64,000 bases of DNA. Origin: a virus. The number at the start of each line of letters is the position of its first letter. Within the stretch, counting starts at the first letter, position 1. The stretch spans positions 44,125 through 108,124 of IMG/VR virus record IMGVR_UViG_3300042945_001689. One strand, written 5' to 3'. The position numbers and the translations under genes are program-made. Below the pieces are notes generated by a model, which saw only the letters and a program-made list of their open reading frames with translations, was not told the DNA's origin and searched no databases. This document shows, in pieces, positions 55,968-64,000 of the stretch.

Positions 55968-57260
55968 CTAATTAATTTTAACATATACCTTGTTATTTGT
56001 AAAATCAGCAACTGAAATACTTAAACCATCAAGTGTTATTGATGTATTATTATCGTGTAACTCTTTAATAAGAACATATGGTGCATGTCCATGCCAAATT
56101 GAAGTGTCTACCAAATAAACAATAACAGTGTTTTTTCCAAAATAATATTCTGATTGTGTTCTATATTCAATAAATATTGATTTGCCATCTGATATTTTAA
56201 TTGAAATTAACCTGTTCTCATTTTTTAAATTTAACGAAAACAAATTTATAAAAGAATTTGAATTTTTTGTCAAACATAAAACATTTTTATCTTCTATCCA
56301 TCCAGCAGACCATCTATGCCATCCAAGAATGTCGGCGTTATATGCGTTAGCCATAAAATCCCAATTTTTCATTGGATTTGAGAAATCAAAATGGTTATAC
56401 AAATCTTCAAAACCTAGCCAACCATGACCCAACTCGTGAGCAATTATTTCCCAGGTTCCCGATGTTTGTCCGCCATCTAATACGACAGTATGTATTTTTT
56501 CTCCATGGAAATCAAAATAATTTCCTTTTGTTTTTAGCAATCCCCCTGCAAAATAGTATTTCGTTTTATTATTGGTCTGTATTGCAACTATGTCATATGA
56601 GGAAAGTTTTAATTCTTTACTTGAATTGTTAAATATTTCCTGGACCAATGAATCCTGACTAACCTTTTTGCCGTTGGGAGAAAGTCCATACTGATCCATG
56701 GTGTTTGGCAATCGGACCCAATAGTCTTTTTCCGCAATCTTGTAGGCTAAATTTGCTTTTCCATATGAATTAAATGAAAAATATTTTTTTACTTTCTTCA
56801 TTTGTTCTTCTAAGTTCTTGAAATCTGAATCATCAAAGATCAAATCTTTAAAGGAGACTGGCAAAACAATTAATGACAACTCTTGCGGATTTTTAAAATT
56901 ACTGTAGGTAAATCGTTCAAAGCCTGATGAAACGAGTTGCACATTTTTATTTACTGTAGCGTCTACTATTTTGCAGGCATCTATTTCTAGATAGGTTCCA
57001 AGTGAATCAGGTATGGGAGTGGGTGTTGGAGTTGGACTTGAGGTTGCACTTGGAGTAGGAGTTGGCTTAACAATTACTACGCCCTTGTTCCAAACCAACT
57101 TCTTTCCTGATTTAATGCATGTGTAAACCTTGTCTTGATTAGTAACTTTCTGCTTATAGATCTTGCATGTAGATCTAGGAGTTATATTTTCGGCGTTAGC
57201 GCTACCTATTGATGAAACAAAAAAAAATATAATTGTTATAAATGTTAAAAGTTTTTTCAT
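55968..57260 (-). CDS. Secreted M6-like metalloprotease
   Basis: 430 residues. Signal peptide (ending ANA), a small Cys domain (CKIYKQKVTNQDKVYTC-KSGKKLVWNKG) that I link with secreted proteins of acI Actinobacteria, a Thr/Pro/Ser linker, then a metallopeptidase domain with IIAHELGHGWLGFEDLY (HExxHxxGxxD), as in immune inhibitor A-like proteases. It may act outside the cell on host surface proteins during adsorption or release. The host-like wall domain suggests that the gene came from a host. AGGA ribosome site. Confidence 0.78.
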   Translation of the reverse strand: MKKLLTFITIIFFFVSSIGSANAENITPRSTCKIYKQKVTNQDKVYTCIKSGKKLVWNKGVVIVKPTPTPSATSSPTPTPTPIPDSLGTYLEIDACKIVDATVNKNVQLVSSGFERFTYSNFKNPQELSLIVLPVSFKDLIFDDSDFKNLEEQMKKVKKYFSFNSYGKANLAYKIAEKDYWVRLPNTMDQYGLSPNGKKVSQDSLVQEIFNNSSKELKLSSYDIVAIQTNNKTKYYFAGGLLKTKGNYFDFHGEKIHTVVLDGGQTSGTWEIIAHELGHGWLGFEDLYNHFDFSNPMKNWDFMANAYNADILGWHRWSAGWIEDKNVLCLTKNSNSFINLFSLNLKNENRLISIKISDGKSIFIEYRTQSEYYFGKNTVIVYLVDTSIWHGHAPYVLIKELHDNNTSITLDGLSISVADFTNNKVYVKIN

Positions 57261-57460
57261 ATAAAAATCCTAATGACGTGTTCGCATGGGTCGCCCCCTG
57301 CTTCCCACTCTTCTATTTCTTCTTGACTCATAAACTCGTATCCACCATCATGTGTGTGACAATATGGGTTACTTACCCAACCTCTTTCAATTCCATTTGT
57401 AAGCCAAATACCAAATTCTTTTTCTCCTGCTGATAAATCTTCTTCACCTAAATGATTCAT
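57257..57460 (-). CDS. Conserved actinophage-type protein
   Basis: 67 residues, WLTNGIERGWVSNPYCHTHDGG then EEIEEWEAGGDPCEHVIRI: Cys and His at fixed positions, likely metal-binding. Overlaps the start of the protease gene by four bases. Confidence 0.6.
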   Translation of the reverse strand: MNHLGEEDLSAGEKEFGIWLTNGIERGWVSNPYCHTHDGGYEFMSQEEIEEWEAGGDPCEHVIRIFI

Positions 57461-57475
57461 AACTATATTTTATCC

Positions 57476-58000
57476 TTAAATGCTAACTGTGTCAATAGGA
57501 CCCATACATGATGTTGAGAATTTAATTGCAGATGCAACTGCACCAATAGATCTTTTACGTGCATCCTTTTGATTTTCTGTAGCAAACAAATACCCCATTG
57601 CATATGACGAGCCAGAACCCATTGTAAGATATTCATTATTATATTGAGTTAATGACATGTCTGCTGCACTATGTTCAAAGATTTCACCTTTAACGCAAAT
57701 GATCATTCCAAAATCAGAATCTTTTGAAACGTCTACCCACCAATCATTATAAAAATCTCTAAGTTCTTTGATAAACTTTGTATACATAAATTTTTGTATA
57801 TTGTTTCCAGTTGGAATAGATGGTTTAAAATTATGTCGAATGCGTTCGCCATCCATACTGCCTGCATAACCGATAATATACGGACCTAATTGCCAAACTT
57901 TTGGCGTGGAAGATGCAAGCATCATATCATCATCAGATACACCACGTTCACCAGACATATAAATTTTATCTTCTTTACGAACAGCAACAATACAAGTCAC
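57476..58000 (-). CDS. HslV/proteasome beta-like Ntn hydrolase
   Basis: 174 residues. The start is GTG, six bases after AAAGGGG, so the product begins M-TCIVAVRKEDKIYMSGERGV; removal of Met exposes Thr1, the nucleophile of HslV and proteasome beta subunits. The next blocks fit too: K34-VWQLG in the place of the catalytic Lys region, IIGYAGSMDGER, FIKELRDFYNDW and the terminal YLTMGSGSSYAMGYLFA. Length matches HslV (about 175). HslU, the ATPase, is not in the window. Host proteasome, ClpX-like ATPases or none could serve; a head-maturation or defence-related role is possible. A promoter lies upstream (58029-58057). Confidence 0.78.
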   Translation of the reverse strand: MTCIVAVRKEDKIYMSGERGVSDDDMMLASSTPKVWQLGPYIIGYAGSMDGERIRHNFKPSIPTGNNIQKFMYTKFIKELRDFYNDWWVDVSKDSDFGMIICVKGEIFEHSAADMSLTQYNNEYLTMGSGSSYAMGYLFATENQKDARKRSIGAVASAIKFSTSCMGPIDTVSI

Positions 58001-58028
58001 AAATACCCCTTTAATAGCACCTAAATCA

Positions 58029-58057
58029 ATTGTACCATCAGAGGGGTATCGTGTCAA
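58029..58057 (-). promoter_or_regulatory. Promoter of the HslV-like gene
   Basis: Minus strand: TTGACA (58052-58057), 17 bases, TACAAT (58029-58034). The TTG of this box could be mistaken for a start codon. Confidence 0.75.
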
Positions 58058-58077
58058 ACAACCCAGACCAAAATGTC

Positions 58078-58368
58078 CTATTTGCCCTTTTTGTCCACCG
58101 CAGAAAACGCATTATTGATTTCTTGAATGGTCAGTTTTCCGTCATCCAGAAAGCCCCTAGCGAGTCTTTCAACTACTGTTGCAACTCCTAATGTGCCAGC
58201 CAAAATAACAGCCTTTGCTGTGCTAATTCCTACTACTGCTCCAGCACCTATTACGGATAGTCCTGATGCTGCAAATACTGCAATAATACGCATAATAATA
58301 TTATTAATGCTTGCGATAGCGCCAGATCCAACTTGGGTAGGCTCTTCAATTTGTTTTGCTCTTGCCAT
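58078..58368 (-). CDS. Holin-like membrane protein
   Basis: 96 residues with two spans (IIMRIIAVFAASGLSVIGAGAVV and AVILAGTLGVATVV), then a charged amphipathic tail. Frequent in actinophage lysis cassettes. It follows another small membrane gene by two bases. Confidence 0.6.
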   Translation of the reverse strand: MARAKQIEEPTQVGSGAIASINNIIMRIIAVFAASGLSVIGAGAVVGISTAKAVILAGTLGVATVVERLARGFLDDGKLTIQEINNAFSAVDKKGK

Positions 58369-58370
58369 AT

Positions 58371-58553
58371 TTAGTCCCCCTCCCTATTTCTTATTGGACT
58401 TGTGATTATCCAAAGAGTTGTAGTCGCCATGATTCCATAACCAACTATTGTTTTTGCACTACCATCTAATACTACCCAGGCAATAAACATTCCAAGAAGG
58501 GTCCATGCCTGATCTATTAGATCTTTTATTATATTTTTTATTATTCTTACCAT
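58371..58553 (-). CDS. Small membrane protein, holin-like
   Basis: 60 residues: AWTLLGMFIAWVVLDGSAKTIVGYGIMATTTLWIITS, two spans. Its start overlaps the end of the PA14 gene by seven bases. A holin/antiholin pair with 58078-58368 is possible. Confidence 0.58.
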   Translation of the reverse strand: MVRIIKNIIKDLIDQAWTLLGMFIAWVVLDGSAKTIVGYGIMATTTLWIITSPIRNREGD

Positions 58554-60706
58554 TTTCTTCCTCCTCTTGAACCTGGTGAGTTGGCTCCTGAGCCCCCACC
58601 AGAACTTCCTCCGCTACCTGAACCTCCTGTAGCGCCACCTGCTGCTACTGCTGCTGCGTTAATTGCTGCACCTGTTGCAACAACTGTTGCCACAACCATA
58701 TCTGTTGCTTCTTCTCGTTCTTCCTCAGTCATATCTGCACCAATACTTCCAAGGGCTGCTAATGCTGCTCCTGGGTCAGTAAATGCTGCTTCTAATAATG
58801 CTCCTGGGTCTTGAACTAATTCTATGTTTGCAGCAACTTCAGCAGTAATAATAAGTGCGTTTCCATTTTCGTCAGTGCGTAGTTCTACTGGTGTTTCTGG
58901 TGGAAGATCTGCGTATGAAACTCCAGATGCCTGTACTTCTGCTGCTGAAATTGATTCTCCTGGCTTAAGATCTTCTATTAATGCTGCTACTACAACATCT
59001 TTTTGTTCTTCAGTTAATTCTTTACCATCTTTTGCATCTTCAAGTATTTCGTTTAATTCTTCTTCTTCTGCTTTTGCTTCTTCTTCAGCAGCCTTTTCTT
59101 CTTCTAATTCTTTTGCTTCGACTTCTTCAGCAATTCTTTTTTCTTCTGCAAGTGCTTCAGCCTCTGCTTCTGCCTTTGCTTTTGCAATTGCTTCTTCTTC
59201 TGCTGCTATACGCTCAGCCTCTGCCTTTGCTTCTTCTGCAAGTCTTTCTTCTTCCGCTATGCGCTCTGCCTCTATGCGTTCAGCCTCTGCTTTTGCTTCT
59301 GCTTCTGCTTTTTCTTCTGCTTCTTTAAGTTCTGCTGCAATGCGATCTGCTTCTTCTTGGGCTTCTATCTCTGCTTGAATTCTTGCTGCTTCAATCTCTG
59401 CTGCTTCACGGTCAGCCTTTTCTTTTAGTTCCAATTCTGCTTTAATTCTTTCTGCTTCTTGTGCTGCTTGAAGTGCTGCAATTCTTTCAGCCTCTGCTTG
59501 AGCTGCTGCTGCCTGGGCTGCAATTAATGCTGCTGTTTCTGCCTGTATCCTTGCTGCTTCTGCTTGTTGTGCTGCTGCTAATGCTGCAGTTGTTGCAGCA
59601 ATTTCTGCTTCAGTTGGCCCAGTTGGTATTGTCACAGTTGTTGTTTCGCTAGGTGTAGGTGTAGTGACTGTTGATGTTTCACTAGGTGTTGTCACGGTTT
59701 CTGTTTCAGGTGTTGGCGTTGTGACTGTTATTGTTTCAGGTGTAGGTATTGTTACTGTTATTGTTTCAGGTGTAGGTATTGTTACTGTTGCTGTTTGAGA
59801 AGGGCTAGGGGTTGGAGTAGGGGTAGGCTCTGGAGCAGGGGCTACATATGTAGAACCAGTAACAACATTTGAATTTGCAGAGTAAAGGGAGAAGGTATCG
59901 TTATCTGATCTAATATGAAATGACCATATTGTTCCTGCTGGCATAAGACCATCTAGCAAGGAATGGTCAATTGTAATTGTTGTATTTAAAGAGTTTGGTC
60001 CGCCAACATTTCCAGTAGCAATTCCCCAACCATTACATCCAGTACAATTAAAACTAATTGCATATCTTTCTGGTTGAGTGTTTCCAGTGTCTGGTGCTTC
60101 CCAACTTAAAACTGTTGATGTTTCTCCACTACTTATTGTTAAATTTCTTGGAGGTCCTATTGTTTTTACTACTGGTGCTGATTGTGAAGTAAATGCTGAT
60201 GCTGGAATAATATCCATAGATCCAGACTGATCCCAATGAAGGAATACATTTGCTCCCCCGCCATTTTCATAATACATTAATTCTATTGTTTTTGGAATAC
60301 CTGCTGTAAATGATATTGGATCACTAATAGTACCTCCACCGCCTTTATCACGCCAGTCATCTGCTACTAAGACTCCATCAATGTAAAGCTTTGTACCATC
60401 ATCTGCTGTTGCTAAAAATGATATATTTTGAGTAGAATCGCTTCTAATTGACCCAGTAAATCGTACGATAACATCCTCTGAAGGGCCACCTAATACACTA
60501 CCAGAACCCCACTGGAAGTCAATGTTAGGTACATTAGTCGTGACGACTGGAGAGGCTCCCTGGGGTATGTAGGGAGAGCCATTTTGTCCTAGTACATTAT
60601 AGACTTGAGCAGTCAAACCTTCTGCTGCGTGGGCTTTATCAATTATTAAAAGCAGGGGAAATAGAGCAAGGGATAAAACCAATGCTACTCTCAATAACTT
60701 TTTAAT
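58547..60706 (-). CDS. Large secreted protein: PA14, FN3, Thr/Pro linker, coiled coil
   Basis: 719 residues if it begins at an ATT codon six bases after AAGGAG (product IKKLLRVALVLSLALFPLLL, a proper signal peptide); the first standard start is a TTG at 60694, 18 bases from the ribosome site. Then: PA14 domain (about 25-170, YIDG-x-LVADDW), FN3-like domain (175-290), Thr/Pro repeats ETITVTIPTP, a 210-residue Ala/Glu/Arg coiled coil, a small mixed domain, and a Gly/Ser tail. PA14 binds carbohydrates. It could be an appendage or a secreted adhesin. Confidence 0.65.
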   Translation of the reverse strand: MKKLLRVALVLSLALFPLLLIIDKAHAAEGLTAQVYNVLGQNGSPYIPQGASPVVTTNVPNIDFQWGSGSVLGGPSEDVIVRFTGSIRSDSTQNISFLATADDGTKLYIDGVLVADDWRDKGGGGTISDPISFTAGIPKTIELMYYENGGGANVFLHWDQSGSMDIIPASAFTSQSAPVVKTIGPPRNLTISSGETSTVLSWEAPDTGNTQPERYAISFNCTGCNGWGIATGNVGGPNSLNTTITIDHSLLDGLMPAGTIWSFHIRSDNDTFSLYSANSNVVTGSTYVAPAPEPTPTPTPSPSQTATVTIPTPETITVTIPTPETITVTTPTPETETVTTPSETSTVTTPTPSETTTVTIPTGPTEAEIAATTAALAAAQQAEAARIQAETAALIAAQAAAAQAEAERIAALQAAQEAERIKAELELKEKADREAAEIEAARIQAEIEAQEEADRIAAELKEAEEKAEAEAKAEAERIEAERIAEEERLAEEAKAEAERIAAEEEAIAKAKAEAEAEALAEEKRIAEEVEAKELEEEKAAEEEAKAEEEELNEILEDAKDGKELTEEQKDVVVAALIEDLKPGESISAAEVQASGVSYADLPPETPVELRTDENGNALIITAEVAANIELVQDPGALLEAAFTDPGAALAALGSIGADMTEEEREEATDMVVATVVATGAAINAAAVAAGGATGGSGSGGSSGGGSGANSPGSRGGRKW

Positions 60707-60772
60707 CTTTAACTCCTTATAGTCGTAGTGGTGATATGACTAATAAGGCTATTATATCATTTTATTGCAACA

Positions 60773-60806
60773 AAAAAGAGGGCCAGCACTAAAACTGACC
60801 CTCTTA
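60773..60806 (-). terminator. Rho-independent terminator
   Basis: Minus strand: AAGAGGGTCAG, eight-base loop, CTGGCCCTCTT, then TTTTTT. It lies 12 bases after the surface-protein stop. Confidence 0.85.
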
Positions 60807-60817
60807 TTGTTAAGGTA

Positions 60818-62524
60818 TTAAGCCTTTACCTTCTTAGCAATCTTTGCAACTACCGTTGCAAGTGACTTGATTTGTGCTTGAAGTCCAGCAATTAACTTAG
60901 CTACAGACTCTGAAAGAGCTGCAACTGCATCTGTTGCTGCTTGTGCTGCTGCAGTTGCAGCATCTGCTGCTTTAGCTGCATCAAGCGCTGCAGTTGTTGC
61001 TGCGTTAGAAGCCTCTAGAGCTTCTTTTGCTGCATCTGTTGCTGCCTTCTGTGCAGAATCTTCAACAAGTGCCTCTGCAGAAACTACAACCTGACCTGCT
61101 ACTGGAAGAGATGATCCACCAGTTGCTGTAATCTTAATTGTATTTTGTACAAGTGGCATAAAGACCTTGTATGTCTTAACTGTTGCTGTATCTGTTGTTA
61201 CAGAAGCAGATGTTAGTACATCAGATGCTGATCCAAATGCATAGTTAGAAACAATTCCACCTGTAGCAAATAGATTAGCGTGTGTCTTACCAGATACTGG
61301 AAGACCTGCTGCATCTAGAACCTGAACTGTAATAGTCGCTGCTTCTCCTGGAAGGTACTGAGCCTTATCAAAAGACAACTTGACAGTTGCTGCTGCACCC
61401 TCTACACGAGTTGCAACTGGTGCAGATGATACTGTTCCTGACTTAACAGTTACAGCAACTCCACCTGTCTTAACTCCTGTAAGAGTAAATAGTGCTTCAC
61501 CATTTACGATTGTTGCTGCAGTTCCTGAATCAGATACCACTGAAACATCGCTTGAGAAAGCATTAAGTGTTCCTGCTCCAACTGTTACTCCAGCAGCATC
61601 GTATGCTACTGCCTTAATTGTTGAAACATTTGATCCCACTGGGATAACAGACTTAACTGTTGTTGCTACGATAGATGCGATATCTCCATAGAATGTTACC
61701 TTCTCAGTTGCAAGAACTACACCTGCAAGTGTTGTAAGGGTAATTGTTGATACTCCTGCTGTACCGTCAGCAAATACACCAATATGGTTTCCTGAAGGAA
61801 TTACCAATGAGCGACCTTGTGCTGAAATTGATGTTGCATTTGATCCGCTACCAATCATTCCTGAACCTGAAACTGTTGCAAGAATTGACTCAGTTGCTGA
61901 TCCTCCTGCTGCATTCTTAGGTGTAACAACAATTACTGCTGCTGCATCTGTTGAAGTAGCCTTTGGAGCATAAACTGTAGCATCTGCTGTTGCAGTTGTT
62001 ACTTCGCCAGCATTAAGGATAGATGTAGTAGTTGAAGCAGATGGAGTTAGATCCGCTGCCTTAACTGTTACTGTCCATGAAACTGATGGTCCATTGATTG
62101 GGCTTGTTGTCAAAATTCTTGCATCATATGTACCTGCAACTGTTGGTGCATTCAAAGTTACCAAGAACTTTGCTGTTACATATGTTGGTGTGTTAACTGT
62201 TGAGTTAACGTTTGCTGAAACATTATTTCCTGCAATAACTACTGAGGATGTTGATGTTTCTAGAAGTGATAGGGTTGCAGACTTTGCTGCCCCTGTTGGC
62301 TGAGAGAACATAGCAGAGATAATTGTTGCTGTATCTGCTGATGTTTCTGAAATAAACGACAATGTTACTACTGCTGTAGCAGACTCACCAGATGTCACAG
62401 CGTCTGTTGCTGAGTCAATGGCTAGAGTTGGTGCGTTTACAGCAGCACTTGTCGGAAGTGCTGATAGTACGCCAAAAGACATTGCTGCAGCTAGTCCCAA
62501 AGCGATTTTCTTAAATGAATTCAC
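60818..62524 (-). CDS. Secreted host-like surface (S-layer type) protein
   Basis: 568 residues: signal peptide (ending SAA), then four to five Ig-like repeats rich in Ala/Thr/Val/Ser, and a C-terminal Ala-rich helical region (AAKEALEASNAATTAALDAAK) ending in a basic VVAKIAKKVKA. The composition and the end resemble surface proteins of acI-type Actinobacteria more than phage virion proteins. Possible roles: coat of the infected cell that prevents superinfection, or a virion decoration. It has a strong terminator and an AAGGAGA ribosome site, the style of a highly expressed gene. Confidence 0.55.
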   Translation of the reverse strand: MNSFKKIALGLAAAMSFGVLSALPTSAAVNAPTLAIDSATDAVTSGESATAVVTLSFISETSADTATIISAMFSQPTGAAKSATLSLLETSTSSVVIAGNNVSANVNSTVNTPTYVTAKFLVTLNAPTVAGTYDARILTTSPINGPSVSWTVTVKAADLTPSASTTTSILNAGEVTTATADATVYAPKATSTDAAAVIVVTPKNAAGGSATESILATVSGSGMIGSGSNATSISAQGRSLVIPSGNHIGVFADGTAGVSTITLTTLAGVVLATEKVTFYGDIASIVATTVKSVIPVGSNVSTIKAVAYDAAGVTVGAGTLNAFSSDVSVVSDSGTAATIVNGEALFTLTGVKTGGVAVTVKSGTVSSAPVATRVEGAAATVKLSFDKAQYLPGEAATITVQVLDAAGLPVSGKTHANLFATGGIVSNYAFGSASDVLTSASVTTDTATVKTYKVFMPLVQNTIKITATGGSSLPVAGQVVVSAEALVEDSAQKAATDAAKEALEASNAATTAALDAAKAADAATAAAQAATDAVAALSESVAKLIAGLQAQIKSLATVVAKIAKKVKA

Positions 62525-62537
62525 TTACTTCTCCTTA

Positions 62538-64000
62538 TTATATTAGTTTTAAATTGTCAAGAAAATCCCTGACATCTTCAGGCATTTGCCTGTCTTCCAA
62601 TTCTACCATAGCTCTTTGCTGTCTTGCAAGTTTATCACTTGTTCCCCAGGTATGGATCTCTATTTCAATATCTATATCCTTTGGGGTGTGAGAGATAGCA
62701 CCAAAAACAGCACCACAAACAGCATCTGCCAAGTCTTTAGATTTCTTTCTAGGGTGATCAACACGATTGCCCTTCATAATCTTCAACTCTGACATTTCTT
62801 CCAAGAGTAATGGAATCATTGGCATAGCAACTCGCTCTTCATAGATCATCATTGCTAAATCTTCGTAGTGTTTTTTTGCAACAGAAACAGTATCAGTTCT
62901 TATTCCTACTGCTTTAAGTTCTTGTTGAATATCAAATGATTGCCAACGGTCAAAAGAAACCATTCCTATATTAAAGCCTTGCCTTCTAAGGTTTTGAATC
63001 CACTGCTTAACCTGAGATAGATCAACTGGTCCTTCTGATCTTGGTTCCCACCATGCTACTGCATCTACTATTACGATAGGTGCTACTTGTTCATAATCTT
63101 TAATTACCTGGATATTTACCCACTTATCTACGTGAGCAATTGCTACCGCACACTTATCGTGCTTTTGTGCAAGGTCAGCGTGAACATAATAAATTTTATC
63201 TGGATCTGGTTTAAAGTTTTCTGCAAACCTTCTAAAACTATCAACAGGATTTGTTAATGTCATACAGCTAATTAGCTTGTCCTTTTGCTTAAAAAAAGCA
63301 TCAGATGAGTACGTTGGGGTACAAAGAAAACGCATCATTGCATCTCCTAAGTCTGTTAAGAATGCAATCTTAAAGTCATCAATCTTACGGGTAGGGTTTA
63401 CATCCCAAGTTGGACGCTTTAGTGCAAATATCTTAGGAATTTTATATGAAAGTATATTATCCTCATCCCATGATATTTCAAAATTGTTGTCTGGATTATC
63501 GTGTGGTAGATCTTCATTAATAATAAACTTATGTGTTTTTTCTATTACTTCTTTCTCAGCAATAACTGAATCATACCGTTGAGAAATAAAGTCACCTTGA
63601 TAGCGGGGAAATGAAAGAAGAACAACCTTACCAAGATCAGGAAAACGAGAATCTACAGTACCACGAAAAGCTTTGTATATGTTATCAGCAGTCTTTCCTT
63701 GTTCATTTCCTGTTGCTACCTCAGATGCAAAACCAGAAATTTCATCAAGGACTGCCATAAACAAGTTCAAACCTTCGTGTGACTCACGCTCAGAGTGTCC
63801 AGAATAAACTGTGATTGATTTGTCAAACTCAACTGAGTCTGCTTTTGGATTATACTTTCCTGCAAACCATGGTGATCTTTCAATCTTTGATTTAAAACCT
63901 TTAAAAAAAACGTTCTTTGCCTGCTGAGCATTAACTGCAACGTTGATAATGTCAATAGCATCTCCCGCAGGCTTTCCATAGTAAACTGCAGGGTCTTTAA
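62538..64000 (-). CDS. Terminase large subunit (5' end beyond the window)
   Basis: 487 codons are visible and the frame stays open to the right edge, so the N-terminus with Walker A is outside. Visible parts: ERSPWFAGKYNP and YSGHSERESHEG, Walker B LFMAVLDEIS, a coupling motif region VVLLSFPRYQGD, and the RNase-H-like nuclease with YYVHADLAQKHDKCAVAIAH (first Asp) and DAVCGAVFG (last Asp). It drives packaging with ATP and cuts the concatemer. A TTG near 63770 is not the start. Confidence 0.9.
   Translation of the reverse strand, partial: KDPAVYYGKPAGDAIDIINVAVNAQQAKNVFFKGFKSKIERSPWFAGKYNPKADSVEFDKSITVYSGHSERESHEGLNLFMAVLDEISGFASEVATGNEQGKTADNIYKAFRGTVDSRFPDLGKVVLLSFPRYQGDFISQRYDSVIAEKEVIEKTHKFIINEDLPHDNPDNNFEISWDEDNILSYKIPKIFALKRPTWDVNPTRKIDDFKIAFLTDLGDAMMRFLCTPTYSSDAFFKQKDKLISCMTLTNPVDSFRRFAENFKPDPDKIYYVHADLAQKHDKCAVAIAHVDKWVNIQVIKDYEQVAPIVIVDAVAWWEPRSEGPVDLSQVKQWIQNLRRQGFNIGMVSFDRWQSFDIQQELKAVGIRTDTVSVAKKHYEDLAMMIYEERVAMPMIPLLLEEMSELKIMKGNRVDHPRKKSKDLADAVCGAVFGAISHTPKDIDIEIEIHTWGTSDKLARQQRAMVELEDRQMPEDVRDFLDNLKLI

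Noticed and set aside
57476-58057. Longer start for the HslV-like gene
   Set aside because: The TTG belongs to a TTGACA -35 box; the GTG at 58000 has a ribosome site and places Thr at position 2.
58581-59652. Plus-strand frames over the PA14 gene (Leu- or Ser-rich)
   Set aside because: Shadows of the Ala/Glu-rich coiled coil; no ribosome sites.
63767-63979. 70-codon minus-strand frame at the right edge, possible terminase frameshift
   Set aside because: The terminase frame itself stays open to the window edge with sensible residues, so no frameshift is needed.

Overview
This looks like a 64 kb piece of a tailed double-stranded DNA phage (Caudoviricetes) that infects an actinobacterium with an AT-rich genome. 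The phage signs are a large terminase subunit running off the right edge, a battery of tail-fibre genes, two cell-wall lysins, holin-like proteins, seven-odd 2-oxoglutarate oxygenases, six tRNA genes and dozens of tightly overlapping micro-genes. The actinobacterial signs are a WhiB-like regulator, a GP88-family protein, DUF7455-type and GHxLV-type zinc proteins, and many genes whose -10 box lies exactly 6-7 bases before the start codon (leaderless messages). A secreted protease at 55968-57260 carries a short Cys/Trp segment that I associate from memory with freshwater acI Actinobacteria (Nanopelagicales). A phage of that group is my best guess, but it is inference.

Layout. 1-18 kb: late genes on the minus strand for adsorption structures (fibres with FN3, collagen-like, poly-Pro/Phe and Hint-like segments; Ig-like baseplate/fibre proteins), mixed with six Fe(II)/2-oxoglutarate oxygenases, two DUF6065 proteins, an SGNH hydrolase and a plus-strand lysin. 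18-20.9 kb: a DHH-like protein, a luciferase-like flavoprotein and a small minus operon. 20.9-33.2 kb: plus-strand early-type region of about forty small genes in short operons. Each operon is preceded by a recurring set of intergenic motifs (CCCGCGGG palindrome, ATGTCCGATTTGTCC, CRP-like TGTGA-N6-TCACA, DnaA boxes, unusual promoters). It ends in an iteron-like non-coding block of CAAACC/GGTTTG repeats. 33.2-38.4 kb: small genes, pstS flanked by direct repeats, a second luciferase-like gene, a nuclease, a thioredoxin and four tandem tRNAs. 37.7-51.6 kb: oxygenase, sulfotransferase-like, CgeB-like/exostosin-like/GT-A/GT-B/Stealth/GT61 glycosyltransferases, FkbM methyltransferase, APS kinase-nucleotidyltransferase fusion and HAD-nucleotidyltransferase fusion. 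Together these form a surface-chemistry island. 51.6-64 kb: WhiB, small zinc and membrane proteins, CHAP endolysin, NodU-type carbamoyltransferase next to tRNA-Thr, secreted metalloprotease, HslV/proteasome-like peptidase, holin candidates, two large secreted surface proteins, terminase.

How the parts may work together. The oxygenases sit beside fibre genes whose products are unusually rich in Pro-Pro-Phe and Phe-Phe-Pro repeats or in collagen triplets. One reading is that the phage hydroxylates and then decorates its own adhesion fibres (glycosyl-, sulfo-, carbamoyl- and acyl-transfer genes are all present). The early region appears to be wired to host CRP/GlxR-type and DnaA signals. PstS, APS kinase, luciferase-like enzymes and an HslV-like protease are host-metabolism-type genes.
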